In this document: one piece after another, positions 1 to 6,570 of the stretch
Position numbering within the stretch: the first letter of the stretch is position 1
Layout of the letters: the number at the start of each line of letters is the position of its first letter
Source: Octadecabacter sp.
Lineage (GTDB): Bacteria; Pseudomonadota; Alphaproteobacteria; Rhodobacterales; Rhodobacteraceae
Direction: 5' to 3'
Assembly (NCBI GenBank): GCA_018500065.2
Contig: JAHBAO020000426.1
Location: 1 to 8,379, forward strand
DNA: 8,379 bases
The notes under the pieces: generated by a model
Seen by the model: only the letters and a program-made list of their open reading frames with translations
Database searches by the model: none
Told to the model about the DNA's origin: nothing
Position numbers and translations under genes: made by a program

Positions 1-723
1 CAAGACTGCATCGCGGCGTTTGTGAACGTTGCGTGGCAGCTGTCCTGTTTTAAGCTTGGCGGACAATGTAGCGCGTGCGCCTTTCCAGTCGGCGCTTTCG
101 GCCTGCAAACGCAGCAACGTATCCTGTGTTTCGACGTGCTTTGGTTTAATGGCAAACGCTTTTTCAGCAAGCAAAAGCGCGGTATCGGTATCGCCCTCTT
201 CCAGCTTTTGTTTCATGATTCCGCGCACACCAACAAAGCGTGTTTTGTCATCGTCCAGCAGCTTTCGATATGTTTGCTCAGCCATCTTACGATCGCCAGC
301 AAGTTCAGCAGCTTGGGCCGTCAGCAGGTTGGTCAGTTCTGGGCGTTCCAAGAATTTTTCGGCACGGTTTGCCTTCGCCATCGCCAAACGGCCTTCACCG
401 GACGCAAGCGCCATCATGCCCTCAGATAATGCTTCGAAACCTTTGCGTTCGCGGTTACGCGAGAAATACCTCGAAATCGCAGTCTCATCGCCATTGAGAA
501 ACTTGAACGCAGCAATCGCCAGCCCGATAAGTTTGAAGGTCAGCCAAACCAACGCCACTAGGATAATCAGTCCGATCACCATCTCTATAACCGAGAACGA
601 AGCAGCCTTACCGCCGATATCAATCGTGGCGCTACCGTCCATATCCAGCAACAAGGTGGCGCCGAAGGTGGCAGCCATAATAACGGCAACAAAGGCCAAA
701 ATCTTTAATAGGGACAAGATCAT
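1..723 (-). CDS. hemY: HemY, haem-biosynthesis-associated membrane TPR protein (partial, C-terminus off the left edge)
   Basis: Reading from the ATG at 723 down to position 1 gives 241 open codons with no stop, so the gene continues beyond the left edge. The first ~26 residues form a hydrophobic segment (MILSLLKILAFVAVIM...), and a second lies at about residues 44-73, giving the paired membrane helices of the HemY N-terminal domain. From about residue 95 the sequence becomes helical and TPR-like (EALSEGMMALASGEGRLAMA, then AEKFLERPEL, and LLLAEKAFAIKP around 183-194). HemY-type proteins are inner-membrane proteins tied to late tetrapyrrole and haem metabolism; their biochemical role is not settled. 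An AGGTGG-like ribosome site (731-737) lies 7 bases ahead of the start. Only 18 bases separate it from the stop of the Mic60 gene upstream, so the two are probably co-transcribed. The family is recognised from architecture and context; the C-terminal half is not visible. Confidence 0.88.
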   Translation of the reverse strand, partial: MILSLLKILAFVAVIMAATFGATLLLDMDGSATIDIGGKAASFSVIEMVIGLIILVALVWLTFKLIGLAIAAFKFLNGDETAISRYFSRNRERKGFEALSEGMMALASGEGRLAMAKANRAEKFLERPELTNLLTAQAAELAGDRKMAEQTYRKLLDDDKTRFVGVRGIMKQKLEEGDTDTALLLAEKAFAIKPKHVETQDTLLRLQAESADWKGARATLSAKLKTGQLPRNVHKRRDAVL

Positions 724-741
724 CAGGGAACCACCTCAGTT

Positions 742-1959
742 CTAATTATAGGTTTCGGAAAGGGTCGAAATCGCGTCGAGAACGTGCGCACGCTGTGTTG
801 CTTGCGTTGTCCAGTCAGTCATTTCGGCGCGCACCACTTCGGGCAATGCTTCGATTTCTGCGAGGGCATCCGCGACACGACCTTCTTTGATCGCAGCCTC
901 GGCACGCGACAGCACGGCATCGGGGCCAGGGCCCTCTTGTGGCGCAGTTGATCGTACGTCGAATTGGTTCCTCAGGAACCCGCCAATACCGCCTGCATCA
1001 TCAGAAACGCCTTCCGCACGCGCAGTCGCAAGCGCCGCCCGCGCTGCAGCAGGGAACGTATCCGTCAATTCAGCGGTTGTTGTTACCCCCGCTTCTGCCG
1101 CGTCAGTCAATGCAATCGGCAGATCGGCACCCTCAAGTTCCGCAAGTGCATCTGCAAACGGCGCACCAGTTTCAACAGCTGTCGCAACGCGGTTTAAGAC
1201 AGCTCGGGACGCAGCGGCTTGCGCCTTAGCGAGCGCTTCTTGGCGCGCGGCCTCAAGTTCGGCTTCAGTTTGCCCCGCAGCCGTCATAACCGCATCCTGC
1301 TGTGTCGTCAGTTCGGCGCGCAGCTCTTCCAGCTCTTGTCGATATGCTGCAAGGGCAGTTTCGGACAGCGTGCCGTCCGCATTCGGCGCTTTTTCGACAT
1401 CTGACAAGCGTGTCTCGAGCGATGACAACTGTTCGCCAAACGACGATGCAACGCTTTCAATTTGTTCGGCTGATTGCGCAGCTGTTTCAGAAATTTGCGA
1501 TTCAAGGCCGGACAGGTCAATTTCAGGCACCGTCGCCAGCTGCGCTTCAAGCGCTGCAATCTGATTTGCTTGCGCCTCTAACTGCGCACTCAGGCCTTCC
1601 GACCCAGAATTCAACGGATAAAACATCGCGATGCCATACCCAATCGCGCCCGCGATGACCCCGCCAAGAAGCAAAGGCCAGAAACCAACGGAAGATGCAC
1701 GTTCGTTGATAACAATCGCTTCGTCAGTTAATTCGGGCGAGGGATCGCTGACAACTTCGTCGTCAACAACTTCCATCTCAAACTCTTCTTTGGAACCACC
1801 AGATTCAAAATCCAAGCCATCTTCACCGTCAGGAATATCTTCATTTCCCGACTTTCTTGCGTCGAGTTCATTTTCCACTGAATCGACAACCTCAACAACG
1901 TCCTCAACAGACTCGTCGATCTTGGATTTTTTGGTTGTACCTTTGGACGACTTGGCCAC
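742..1959 (-). CDS. Mic60/mitofilin-family inner-membrane coiled-coil protein
   Basis: A 405-residue protein starting at a GTG codon (1957-1959) with an AGGGG site 5 bases upstream. Residues 1-90 are hydrophilic and very acidic, after a short lysine-rich start. One transmembrane helix spans about 93-116 (GFWPLLLGGVIAGAIGYGIA). A long coiled coil rich in Ala, Glu, Gln and Leu runs from about 121 to 250. The C-terminal ~115 residues match a mitofilin domain, with a DAVLSRAEAAIKEGRVADAL stretch (347-366), then LPEVV and W383. The layout (N-terminal anchor, coiled coil, terminal mitofilin domain) is that of alphaproteobacterial Mic60, the ancestor of the mitochondrial MICOS core subunit; the homologues bend membranes and support intracytoplasmic membranes and envelope contacts. 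Position between hemD and hemY is the typical location and strengthens the call. Cytoplasmic N-terminus and periplasmic coiled coil are inferred. Database annotation may read only 'mitofilin' or 'hypothetical protein'. Confidence 0.85.
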   Translation of the reverse strand: MAKSSKGTTKKSKIDESVEDVVEVVDSVENELDARKSGNEDIPDGEDGLDFESGGSKEEFEMEVVDDEVVSDPSPELTDEAIVINERASSVGFWPLLLGGVIAGAIGYGIAMFYPLNSGSEGLSAQLEAQANQIAALEAQLATVPEIDLSGLESQISETAAQSAEQIESVASSFGEQLSSLETRLSDVEKAPNADGTLSETALAAYRQELEELRAELTTQQDAVMTAAGQTEAELEAARQEALAKAQAAASRAVLNRVATAVETGAPFADALAELEGADLPIALTDAAEAGVTTTAELTDTFPAAARAALATARAEGVSDDAGGIGGFLRNQFDVRSTAPQEGPGPDAVLSRAEAAIKEGRVADALAEIEALPEVVRAEMTDWTTQATQRAHVLDAISTLSETYN

Positions 1960-2015
1960 GTTTGCCCCTACTCACTTCGACTAGGGCACGATCGCCCCAG
2001 AGTGTAGTCTATCGT

Positions 2016-2030
2016 GCGTCCTACGGACGC
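2016..2030 (-). other. Short hairpin directly after the hemD stop codon
   Basis: GCGTCC and GGACGC (2016-2021 and 2025-2030) form a 6-bp stem with a 3-base loop, abutting the hemD stop codon on the minus strand. No T-tract follows, so it is not a convincing intrinsic terminator. A second weaker stem (GGGC/GCCC, 1984-1997) lies between it and the Mic60 ribosome site. Together they fill most of the 71-base hemD-mic60 gap. Attenuation or an mRNA processing or stability role is conceivable, but nothing proves it. Confidence 0.35.
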
Positions 2031-2720
2031 TCAAGCAATCAAACGCGCCGTCGCTGCGGCCATCCCACGCATATCGGGTTGCTCGGAAACGAGCGTGATA
2101 ACAGGCCTCAAGGCTTGTGCAGCTTCAGCCACCACATCGCTTATGGCCACCACGCTGTGACCGTCGAGAGGAATCGTCCAATTGGCAATAATCGACACTG
2201 TTTCAGCAGAAAATAAAGGAATGATCAGACCTGTCGCGCTTCGCAAAGCTTCCGTCGCACTTGGATCTGGAGAGAGCGGAAACTTGCGATAGGCGATCAC
2301 ATCTTTGCAGCTTATTCCTTGCTCCATCAGCCTCTCGGTGACATTTCCACGCGAAATTTCCCCGCGGATGTGATGCAATGAACCTGCAGGTGACTGTCCA
2401 AGAATCAATGCCACCAACTCGTTCGCCGTTCCATTCGCACTTATCGGAACATAGCCCGCGTCCAGCGCCATTTGCGCCGTGGACTCGCCTACACAATATG
2501 CCGTGCGGCCTTCGCCCGCCGGAGCAAATGTGACCCCCGCCCTCGATGTAAAAACAGCGACATCAAAACGAGACGTTTTTGTCAGAACTTTCTCAAAGCC
2601 GAATGCAGGACACATAATCGCGTTAAACCGCCCCGATTCTGCGCGTAAAATTTCCAAGAACCGTTCCGCATCCGCGGCGGGCCTTGTGATGAGAATCGTT
2701 GGATTTTCAAAGCGCGGCAC
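2031..2720 (-). CDS. hemD: Uroporphyrinogen-III synthase
   Basis: HemD closes and inverts ring D of hydroxymethylbilane to give uroporphyrinogen III, the common precursor of haem, sirohaem, cobalamin and (bacterio)chlorophyll, in the cytoplasm. From the GTG at 2720 the product has 229 residues, normal for the family. Low-identity but recognisable HemD landmarks appear in order: ILITRP (9-14), the FTS turn (57-59), YCVGEST (75-81), HHIRGE (116-121) with RGN after it, AYRKFP (143-148), LFSAET (169-174) and the AISDVVAEA region (192-200). The frame stays open back to a TTG at 2786, and a TTG at 2771 with GGAG close upstream is also possible. GTG2720 is preferred because a G-run (2729-2733) sits 8 bases ahead and ILITRP then starts near the N-terminus as usual. 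hemC is not in the window. The gene heads the hemD-mic60-hemY unit and is divergent from tsaD. Confidence 0.88.
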   Translation of the reverse strand: MPRFENPTILITRPAADAERFLEILRAESGRFNAIMCPAFGFEKVLTKTSRFDVAVFTSRAGVTFAPAGEGRTAYCVGESTAQMALDAGYVPISANGTANELVALILGQSPAGSLHHIRGEISRGNVTERLMEQGISCKDVIAYRKFPLSPDPSATEALRSATGLIIPLFSAETVSIIANWTIPLDGHSVVAISDVVAEAAQALRPVITLVSEQPDMRGMAAATARLIA

Positions 2721-2804
2721 AGCTGCGGCCCCCGGACCATTGTAGCGATTGCGTACAAGTGTTACCTGCAAACACTCCAGACGCAAGCAGACGAGCGCGC
2801 CGAA
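2721..2804. promoter_or_regulatory. Divergent hemD/tsaD control region with inverted repeat
   Basis: These 84 bases separate the preferred hemD start from the tsaD start and must contain the promoters or leaders of both units unless transcription enters from further away. An inverted repeat AGTGTT-N7-AACACT occupies 2758-2776 near the middle, suitable for a dimeric regulator. A TACAAT hexamer, a good -10 match, is present on the minus strand at 2739-2744, but no good -35 is found at 16-18 bases and it lies very close to the hemD start. No confident sigma-70 promoter can be given for tsaD. The regulatory role is inferred from position. Confidence 0.4.
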
Positions 2805-3899
2805 ATGTCAGCACCGATAACTGTTCTTGGGATTGAAAGCAGCTGCGACGACACCGCCGCAGCCGTTGTCTGTGGCGTTGCTGGTAACGCGAATATCTTG
2901 TCAAACGTTGTGTTCGGGCAAACTGACATTCACGCTGATTTCGGTGGAGTAGTCCCTGAAATTGCCGCACGTGCTCATGCGGAAAAGATTGATCACGTTG
3001 TCGAACAGGCCCTTATATCTGCTGACACAAACCTCACGAACATCGGCGCCATTGCGGTAACAGCGGGGCCCGGACTCATTGGCGGTGTTCTTTCGGGTGT
3101 GATGTGTGCCAAAGGACTGAGCCTCGCGACGGGTAAACCGCTCATCGGGGTGAACCATCTGGCTGGGCACGCGCTGACCCCTCAGCTCACTGATGGAATC
3201 GAATTTCCTTATCTAATTCTTCTTGTTTCGGGCGGTCATTGCCAATTCCTGCTTGTGGAAGGGCACGACACTTATACCCGTCTGGGCGGAACTATTGATG
3301 ACGCGCCCGGCGAAGCCTTCGATAAAACAGCCCGTATTCTTGGGTTGCCCCAACCGGGTGGTCCAGCCGTAGAAACCGCCGCTTCTGAAGGGAACGCGTC
3401 CGTATATTCGCTGCCGCGGCCGCTTCTGAATCGTGATGATTGCAATATGTCGTTCTCTGGCTTGAAAACAGCGATACTGCGCGCCCGTGACGACGTAATT
3501 TCGACGCATGGCGGCCTTCCAACACAGGCTCGCGCAGATCTTTGCGCGGGCTTTCAAGAAGCTGTAACCGATGTTCTTGTTGCGAAGGCACGTAAAGCGC
3601 TCGCTGTTGCGCGATCAATCGCACCTTCTGTCAAAACTCTCGCTGTGGCTGGTGGCGTCGCCGCAAACGGGCAAATTCGCATGGCACTTAGACAGCTTTG
3701 CGCAGAAACAGAGACTGTTTTTGTCGCACCTCCTCTTGTGCTTTGTACGGACAATGCCGCGATGATTGCTTATACTGGATTGCTCCGATTTAATGCTGGC
3801 GTGATCGATGATCTTACACTTTCAGCGCGCCCTCGTTGGCCCCTAGATCAGAAAAGCGCTTCCCTTACAGGAAGTGGGAAGAAGGGCGCAAAGTCATGA
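2805..3899 (+). CDS. tsaD: tRNA N6-adenosine threonylcarbamoyltransferase (TsaD/Gcp/Kae1 family)
   Basis: TsaD transfers the threonylcarbamoyl group of threonylcarbamoyl-AMP onto A37 of tRNAs reading ANN codons, giving t6A; in bacteria it acts with TsaB and TsaE, which are not in this window. The product has 364 residues, slightly longer than the E. coli protein. Family signatures are intact: [14 protein letters not shown] (9-22), [14 protein letters not shown] (47-60), metal-ligand histidines in NHLAGHAL (H118 and H122), VSGGH (141-145), the [14 protein letters not shown] nucleotide-site stretch (161-174), MSFSGLKT (215-222), [11 protein letters not shown] (282-292) and the metal-ligand aspartate in CTDNAAM (D316). 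The last ~17 residues are a Ser/Gly/Lys-rich tail without clear function. The ATG is chosen because GIESS follows after eight residues; the ribosome site ahead of it is weak. The stop overlaps the gpsA start by 4 bases, showing an operon. Older annotations call this family O-sialoglycoprotein endopeptidase, a misnomer. Confidence 0.97.
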   Translation: MSAPITVLGIESSCDDTAAAVVCGVAGNANILSNVVFGQTDIHADFGGVVPEIAARAHAEKIDHVVEQALISADTNLTNIGAIAVTAGPGLIGGVLSGVMCAKGLSLATGKPLIGVNHLAGHALTPQLTDGIEFPYLILLVSGGHCQFLLVEGHDTYTRLGGTIDDAPGEAFDKTARILGLPQPGGPAVETAASEGNASVYSLPRPLLNRDDCNMSFSGLKTAILRARDDVISTHGGLPTQARADLCAGFQEAVTDVLVAKARKALAVARSIAPSVKTLAVAGGVAANGQIRMALRQLCAETETVFVAPPLVLCTDNAAMIAYTGLLRFNAGVIDDLTLSARPRWPLDQKSASLTGSGKKGAKS

Positions 3900-4858
3900 G
3901 AATAGCTGTTGCGGGCGCGGGCGCATTTGGAACGGGTCTGGCTATTTCATTGGCTGCCAATGGCCCTGTTACTCTTTGGGCGCGCGATGCTGATGCGGCC
4001 GCGGAAATGTCAAAAACGCGCGAGAATACCCAGCGGCTTTCTGGCTATACTTTGCCTGAGAACGTCAGCGTTACGTCCGACTTTGCTGCATTGTTCGAGG
4101 CGGACACCGTTCTTCTGGCTATACCCGCGCAAAAGCTCGGCACGTGGTTAAATGACAACGCAGAGAGTCTAGCGGACAAGCGTCTCGTCGCGTGCTGCAA
4201 GGGAATTGATCAAGCGACATTGCGCGGCCCAGTTGCCCAGATAGAGGCCTACGTACCAACGGCAATCGGCGCAATGCTCACTGGACCAAGCTTTGCTGCA
4301 GACATTGCAAGCCACCTTCCCACGGCATTGACCTTGGCGTGTAACGACGCCGATGAGGGGGCAAACCTACAAGCACGCCTCTCAACGCCCACGCTACGGC
4401 TGTATCTCAGCCAAGATGTGATCGGTGCTGAGCTTGGCGGTGCTTTGAAGAATGTTATCGCAATTGCCTGCGGTGTTTGCATGGGCGCTGGTTTCGGCGA
4501 AAGCGCTCGTGCCGCTGTTATCACGCGTGGCTTTGCGGAAATGCGGCGCATTGGCAGAGCATTAGGGGCCGATCCCGAAACGCTTACTGGGCTTTCTGGT
4601 TTTGGTGATCTCGCTTTGACCTGCACCTCTGATGCCTCTCGCAATTATCGGTTCGGCCTTTCTATTGGCGCAGCACAAGACTTCGATATATCAACCACTG
4701 TCGAGGGCGCGGCAACAGCCGTATCAGTCTCTAACTTGGCGGAAAAGCACCACTTGGATCTGCCAATCTGTCGGGTTGTCGCGAAATTATCTGCGGGCGA
4801 AATCGACCCAGAAACAGCTTTAGCCACGCTATTGGCGCGGCCCCTTCGAAAGGAATGA
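3896..4858 (+). CDS. gpsA: NAD(P)-dependent glycerol-3-phosphate dehydrogenase
   Basis: GpsA reduces dihydroxyacetone phosphate to sn-glycerol 3-phosphate, the backbone of phospholipids, in the cytoplasm. The 320-residue product begins [16 protein letters not shown], with the Rossmann GxGxxG at 7-12. Further landmarks are the WARD segment (28-31), AIPAQ (75-79), CKGID with the conserved Lys102, GPSFAADIA (130-138), the [15 protein letters not shown] helix carrying the likely catalytic Lys185, and [14 protein letters not shown] followed by [14 protein letters not shown] (199-245) and VEGAATA near 269-275. The frame is open about 60 bases further upstream, but the ATG at 3896 is chosen because the Rossmann strand starts directly there and the ATGA overlap with the tsaD stop implies translational coupling; a purine-rich AGAAGGG lies a little upstream. 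The combination with tsaD is common in Rhodobacterales. No odd residues seen. Confidence 0.97.
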   Translation: MRIAVAGAGAFGTGLAISLAANGPVTLWARDADAAAEMSKTRENTQRLSGYTLPENVSVTSDFAALFEADTVLLAIPAQKLGTWLNDNAESLADKRLVACCKGIDQATLRGPVAQIEAYVPTAIGAMLTGPSFAADIASHLPTALTLACNDADEGANLQARLSTPTLRLYLSQDVIGAELGGALKNVIAIACGVCMGAGFGESARAAVITRGFAEMRRIGRALGADPETLTGLSGFGDLALTCTSDASRNYRFGLSIGAAQDFDISTTVEGAATAVSVSNLAEKHHLDLPICRVVAKLSAGEIDPETALATLLARPLRKE

Positions 4859-4860
4859 CT

Positions 4861-5133
4861 ATGCGTGTTGCCCTCATTACCCGTGACAAAGCCGACGCCC
4901 TTCAAGTGCGTCTCGACAATCGCGATGCTCATCTTGCTTACATTGAGGAGACCGGCGTTGTTGAAATGGCGGGCCCTTTTCTGGATGCTGAAGGCACAAT
5001 GTGCGGGTCGATGATTATCATGAATGTCGACGGCCTGTCCGATGCTTACGTTTGGGTCGAAAACGACCCCTATGCGAAGGCCGGATTGTTTGAGAAAGTC
5101 CGGATCGAAGAATGGAAGAAGGTCATCGGATAA
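4861..5133 (+). CDS. YciI-like family protein
   Basis: A 90-residue protein with the ferredoxin-like YCII fold signatures: RDAHLAYIE with the conserved His24, the AGPF turn (37-40) followed by an acidic LDAEG, a GSMIIMNV strand (49-56) and a NDPYAKAGL motif (68-76), ending in a strand with RIEEW. YciI-like proteins are small and dimeric; the His and the DP-motif acidic residues form a putative active site, but the substrate is unknown for most members. Two starts compete. The ATG at 4855 overlaps the gpsA stop by 4 bases but has AAGGA directly against it; the ATG at 4861 has the same AAAGGA six bases ahead and is preferred. Either way it is tightly coupled to gpsA. Its stop overlaps the EVE start by one base (TAATG), so the YciI-like and EVE proteins are probably made in step. 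Confidence 0.87.
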   Translation: MRVALITRDKADALQVRLDNRDAHLAYIEETGVVEMAGPFLDAEGTMCGSMIIMNVDGLSDAYVWVENDPYAKAGLFEKVRIEEWKKVIG

Positions 5134-5552
5134 TGCGATTTTGGCTTTTCAAATCCGAGCCCTCCACCTGGGGCTGGGACGATCAAGTTGCCAAGGGTGA
5201 CATCGGAGAAGAATGGGACGGCGTGCGCAATTACCAAGCACGCAATTTCATGCGTGAAATGGCGGTCTGTGATCGCGGTTTCTTCTATCATTCCCAAAAA
5301 GAGAAAGCAGTCGTCGGGATTGTTGAAGTTTGCGCCGCCGCGCATCAAGACAGCACGACCGACGATGATCGTTGGGTCTGTGTGGACATCAAAGCGGTTC
5401 GCCCTTTTGTTGCTCCTGTAACTCTTGAGCAGATCAAAACTGTTGAAAGCCTCTCCGAGATGGTTCTTCTCAAGAATTCGCGGCTTTCTGTACAACCCGT
5501 TGGCGATTCTGAATGGAATACCATCTGCGAACTCGGAAATACAAAAGCCTAG
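5133..5552 (+). CDS. EVE domain-containing protein (PUA-like, Thy28/THYN1 type)
   Basis: A 139-residue single-domain protein starting MRFWLFKSEPSTWGWDD, the usual opening of bacterial EVE proteins. Key features follow: WDGVRNYQARN (28-38), the FFYHS strand (50-54) that lines the binding pocket in this PUA-like fold, VVGIVEV (60-66), a RWVCVDIKAV strand (80-89) and KNSRLSVQPV (114-123). EVE domains belong to the PUASH/SRA-like group and are thought to read modified bases in DNA or RNA; some are fused to restriction enzymes, while stand-alone copies in proteobacteria and mitochondria are linked to RNA or translation. This copy is stand-alone, full length and coupled to the YciI-like gene by a 1-base overlap. 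A longer in-frame ATG at 5112 would lie inside the upstream gene and precede the conserved MRFW start, so it is rejected. Ligand and partner cannot be told from sequence. Confidence 0.93.
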   Translation: MRFWLFKSEPSTWGWDDQVAKGDIGEEWDGVRNYQARNFMREMAVCDRGFFYHSQKEKAVVGIVEVCAAAHQDSTTDDDRWVCVDIKAVRPFVAPVTLEQIKTVESLSEMVLLKNSRLSVQPVGDSEWNTICELGNTKA

Positions 5553-5607
5553 CTATTCCACTGATTCCCTCGCAAGGTTGAACAAGTTTCACCAAATGGA
5601 GGGTACT

Positions 5608-6000
5608 ATGGGTTTTATTTCAGTGATTGCGGCCGCGCTTGCGGGCTTTGGCTTTGGCGCTATTTGGTACATGTCTTTGGCAACGCCTTGGATCGAAGCG
5701 GCTGGTATTAAGACTGACGAAAATGGAAAGCCTGAAGGCGACACAATGGCGCCCTACACTATGGCACTGGCCGCGATGGTCTTGGTAGCTGGCATGATGC
5801 GCCATACCTTTGCGCTTTCAGGGATCGAGACCGTCGGCAAAGGTCTGATGTCTGGCTTGGGAATAGGGCTCTTCTTCATCAGCCCTTGGATCATGATCAA
5901 CAATGGCTACACTAGTCGCCCGTTTAAGCTCACGCTGATTGATGGGGGTTATGCGACATTTGGCTGTGCAATTATCGGGGCCGTTCTAGGACTCTTCTAG
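5608..6000 (+). CDS. DUF1761-type four-helix membrane protein
   Basis: A 130-residue, strongly hydrophobic protein with four predicted membrane helices: about 3-23, 47-66, 80-99 and 112-130. The opening GFGFGAIWYMSLATPWIEAAG (13-33) and the later small-residue-rich helices resemble the DUF1761 family, uncharacterised small inner-membrane proteins. A hydrophilic loop at about 34-46 holds charged residues (KTDENGKPEGD). The start at 5608 is chosen because GGAGGG (5598-5603) sits 4 bases ahead; the in-frame ATG at 5596 overlaps that ribosome site. It follows the EVE gene after 55 bases on the same strand and precedes a terminator, so it is probably the last gene of the operon, though a separate promoter in the gap is possible. 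No function can be assigned. Confidence 0.78.
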   Translation: MGFISVIAAALAGFGFGAIWYMSLATPWIEAAGIKTDENGKPEGDTMAPYTMALAAMVLVAGMMRHTFALSGIETVGKGLMSGLGIGLFFISPWIMINNGYTSRPFKLTLIDGGYATFGCAIIGAVLGLF

Positions 6001-6012
6001 ATACCAAAGCAA

Positions 6013-6046
6013 AAAGGGCCTAGGCACCCCGCCCAGACCCTTTCTC
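6013..6046 (+). terminator. Intrinsic terminator after the tsaD-to-DUF1761 operon
   Basis: AAAGGG (6013-6018) pairs with CCCTTT (6038-6043), and inner CT/AG and GG/CC pairs extend the stem across two single mismatches to a 7-base loop. A pyrimidine run (TTTCTCTC) follows on the plus strand, 12 bases past the last stop codon. On the minus strand the same stem is followed by TTTTTGC, so it may also stop transcripts coming from the right. Confidence 0.7.
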
Positions 6047-6183
6047 TCACCAACGTGCACTCCGAAAAGCCACCACACGTATCACTGAAACTGGTCCGGG
6101 CCATCCTGGCCGCTTAAGTTGAATAGCGTCTGTGAGCTGATTCACGCAAACAAATTGCCACTAAAAATTGCCTAAAATGCAAG
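6047..6183. other. Convergent intergenic spacer with CRP-like dyad and short direct repeat
   Basis: This stretch lies between the 3' ends of two convergent genes and between two terminator hairpins. No convincing reading frame or tRNA was seen. It holds a CRP/FNR-shaped dyad TGTGA-N6-TCACG (6131-6146), a small GGCCA/TGGCC stem near 6100, and an imperfect tandem repeat of ATTGCC followed by TAAAA (6154-6166 and 6167-6177, period 13). No gene lies directly downstream of the dyad in either direction. A small RNA is possible but not shown. Confidence 0.35.
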
Positions 6184-6207
6184 ACGCCCACCCCGATGGG
6201 TGGGCGT
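6184..6207 (-). terminator. Strong 10-bp hairpin, terminator of the DUF2853 gene (possibly bidirectional)
   Basis: ACGCCCACCC (6184-6193) and GGGTGGGCGT (6198-6207) form a perfect 10-bp GC-rich stem with a 4-base CGAT loop. It starts 21 bases beyond the stop of the minus-strand DUF2853 gene. On the minus strand it is followed by CTTGCATTTT and on the plus strand by TTTCAT, so the U-tract is modest both ways. Form and place fit a shared terminator of convergent genes. Confidence 0.75.
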
Positions 6208-6228
6208 TTCATCGGACAGAAAGCTGTC

Positions 6229-6570
6229 TTAGCCGTAAACAGATTCTTTGCCGAAATGCTTTGTCAGCATGTAATAAACCACAGCGCGATACTTGTTCCG
6301 CTCGGATTTACCGTAGGTTTCAATGGCGGAGTTAATTCCATCCATCAACTGTGGGCCATCTGCGAGGCCCAGCTTTTTGATGAGGAAATTGTTCTTCACA
6401 GTCTCCAATTCCGACTCCTGCGAACCTGCAACTGTCGAAGCATCATCGTTATAAATAGATGGTCCGCAACCGATTGTGACCTTTGTCAAAAGGTCCATGT
6501 CGGGCGACATGCCACACTTGTTTTTCAGGTCATCTGCGTACTTCGCAATAAGATCATCACGTTTGCTCAT
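6229..6570 (-). CDS. DUF2853 family small protein
   Basis: A 113-residue soluble protein starting MSKRDDLIAKYADDLKNKCG and ending HFGKESVYG. It is mostly helical and charged, with no signal peptide or membrane segment. Conserved-looking parts are CGPSIYNDDAS (35-45), the ETVKNNFLIKKLGL helix (56-69) and the C-terminal KYRAVVYYMLTKHFGK stretch (93-108). The overall pattern matches the uncharacterised DUF2853 family common in alphaproteobacteria. Two cysteines (19 and 35) are present; whether they matter is unknown. The start is supported by GGGAG (6577-6581) six bases upstream. It appears to be a single-gene unit: it has its own terminator at 6184-6207 and 106 bases of leader behind the extensin-like gene, although read-through from that gene is possible. 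No function is proposed. Confidence 0.85.
   Translation of the reverse strand: MSKRDDLIAKYADDLKNKCGMSPDMDLLTKVTIGCGPSIYNDDASTVAGSQESELETVKNNFLIKKLGLADGPQLMDGINSAIETYGKSERNKYRAVVYYMLTKHFGKESVYG

Noticed and set aside
29..745. Long plus-strand open frame of 238 codons
   Set aside because: It is antisense to hemY, whose minus-strand frame shows clear membrane helices and TPR-like helices. The plus-strand product is Ser/Ala-rich low-complexity sequence typical of a shadow frame.
887..1564. Plus-strand open frame of 225 codons
   Set aside because: It is the antisense of the Ala/Glu-rich coiled coil of the Mic60 gene; the composition (Ala/Ser runs) is a by-product.
2739..2744. TACAAT as a confident hemD -10 element
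   Set aside because: No good -35 at normal spacing, and transcription from it would start within or very near the ribosome site of the preferred start.
5133..5552. EVE gene as part of a defence island
   Set aside because: EVE domains do occur in modification-dependent restriction systems, but there is no nuclease, McrB-type GTPase, methyltransferase or mobile element nearby; all neighbours are core metabolic genes.
5425..5607. Upstream extension of the DUF1761-type gene
   Set aside because: The extension overlaps the EVE gene in another frame, and a clear GGAGGG site supports the start at 5608.
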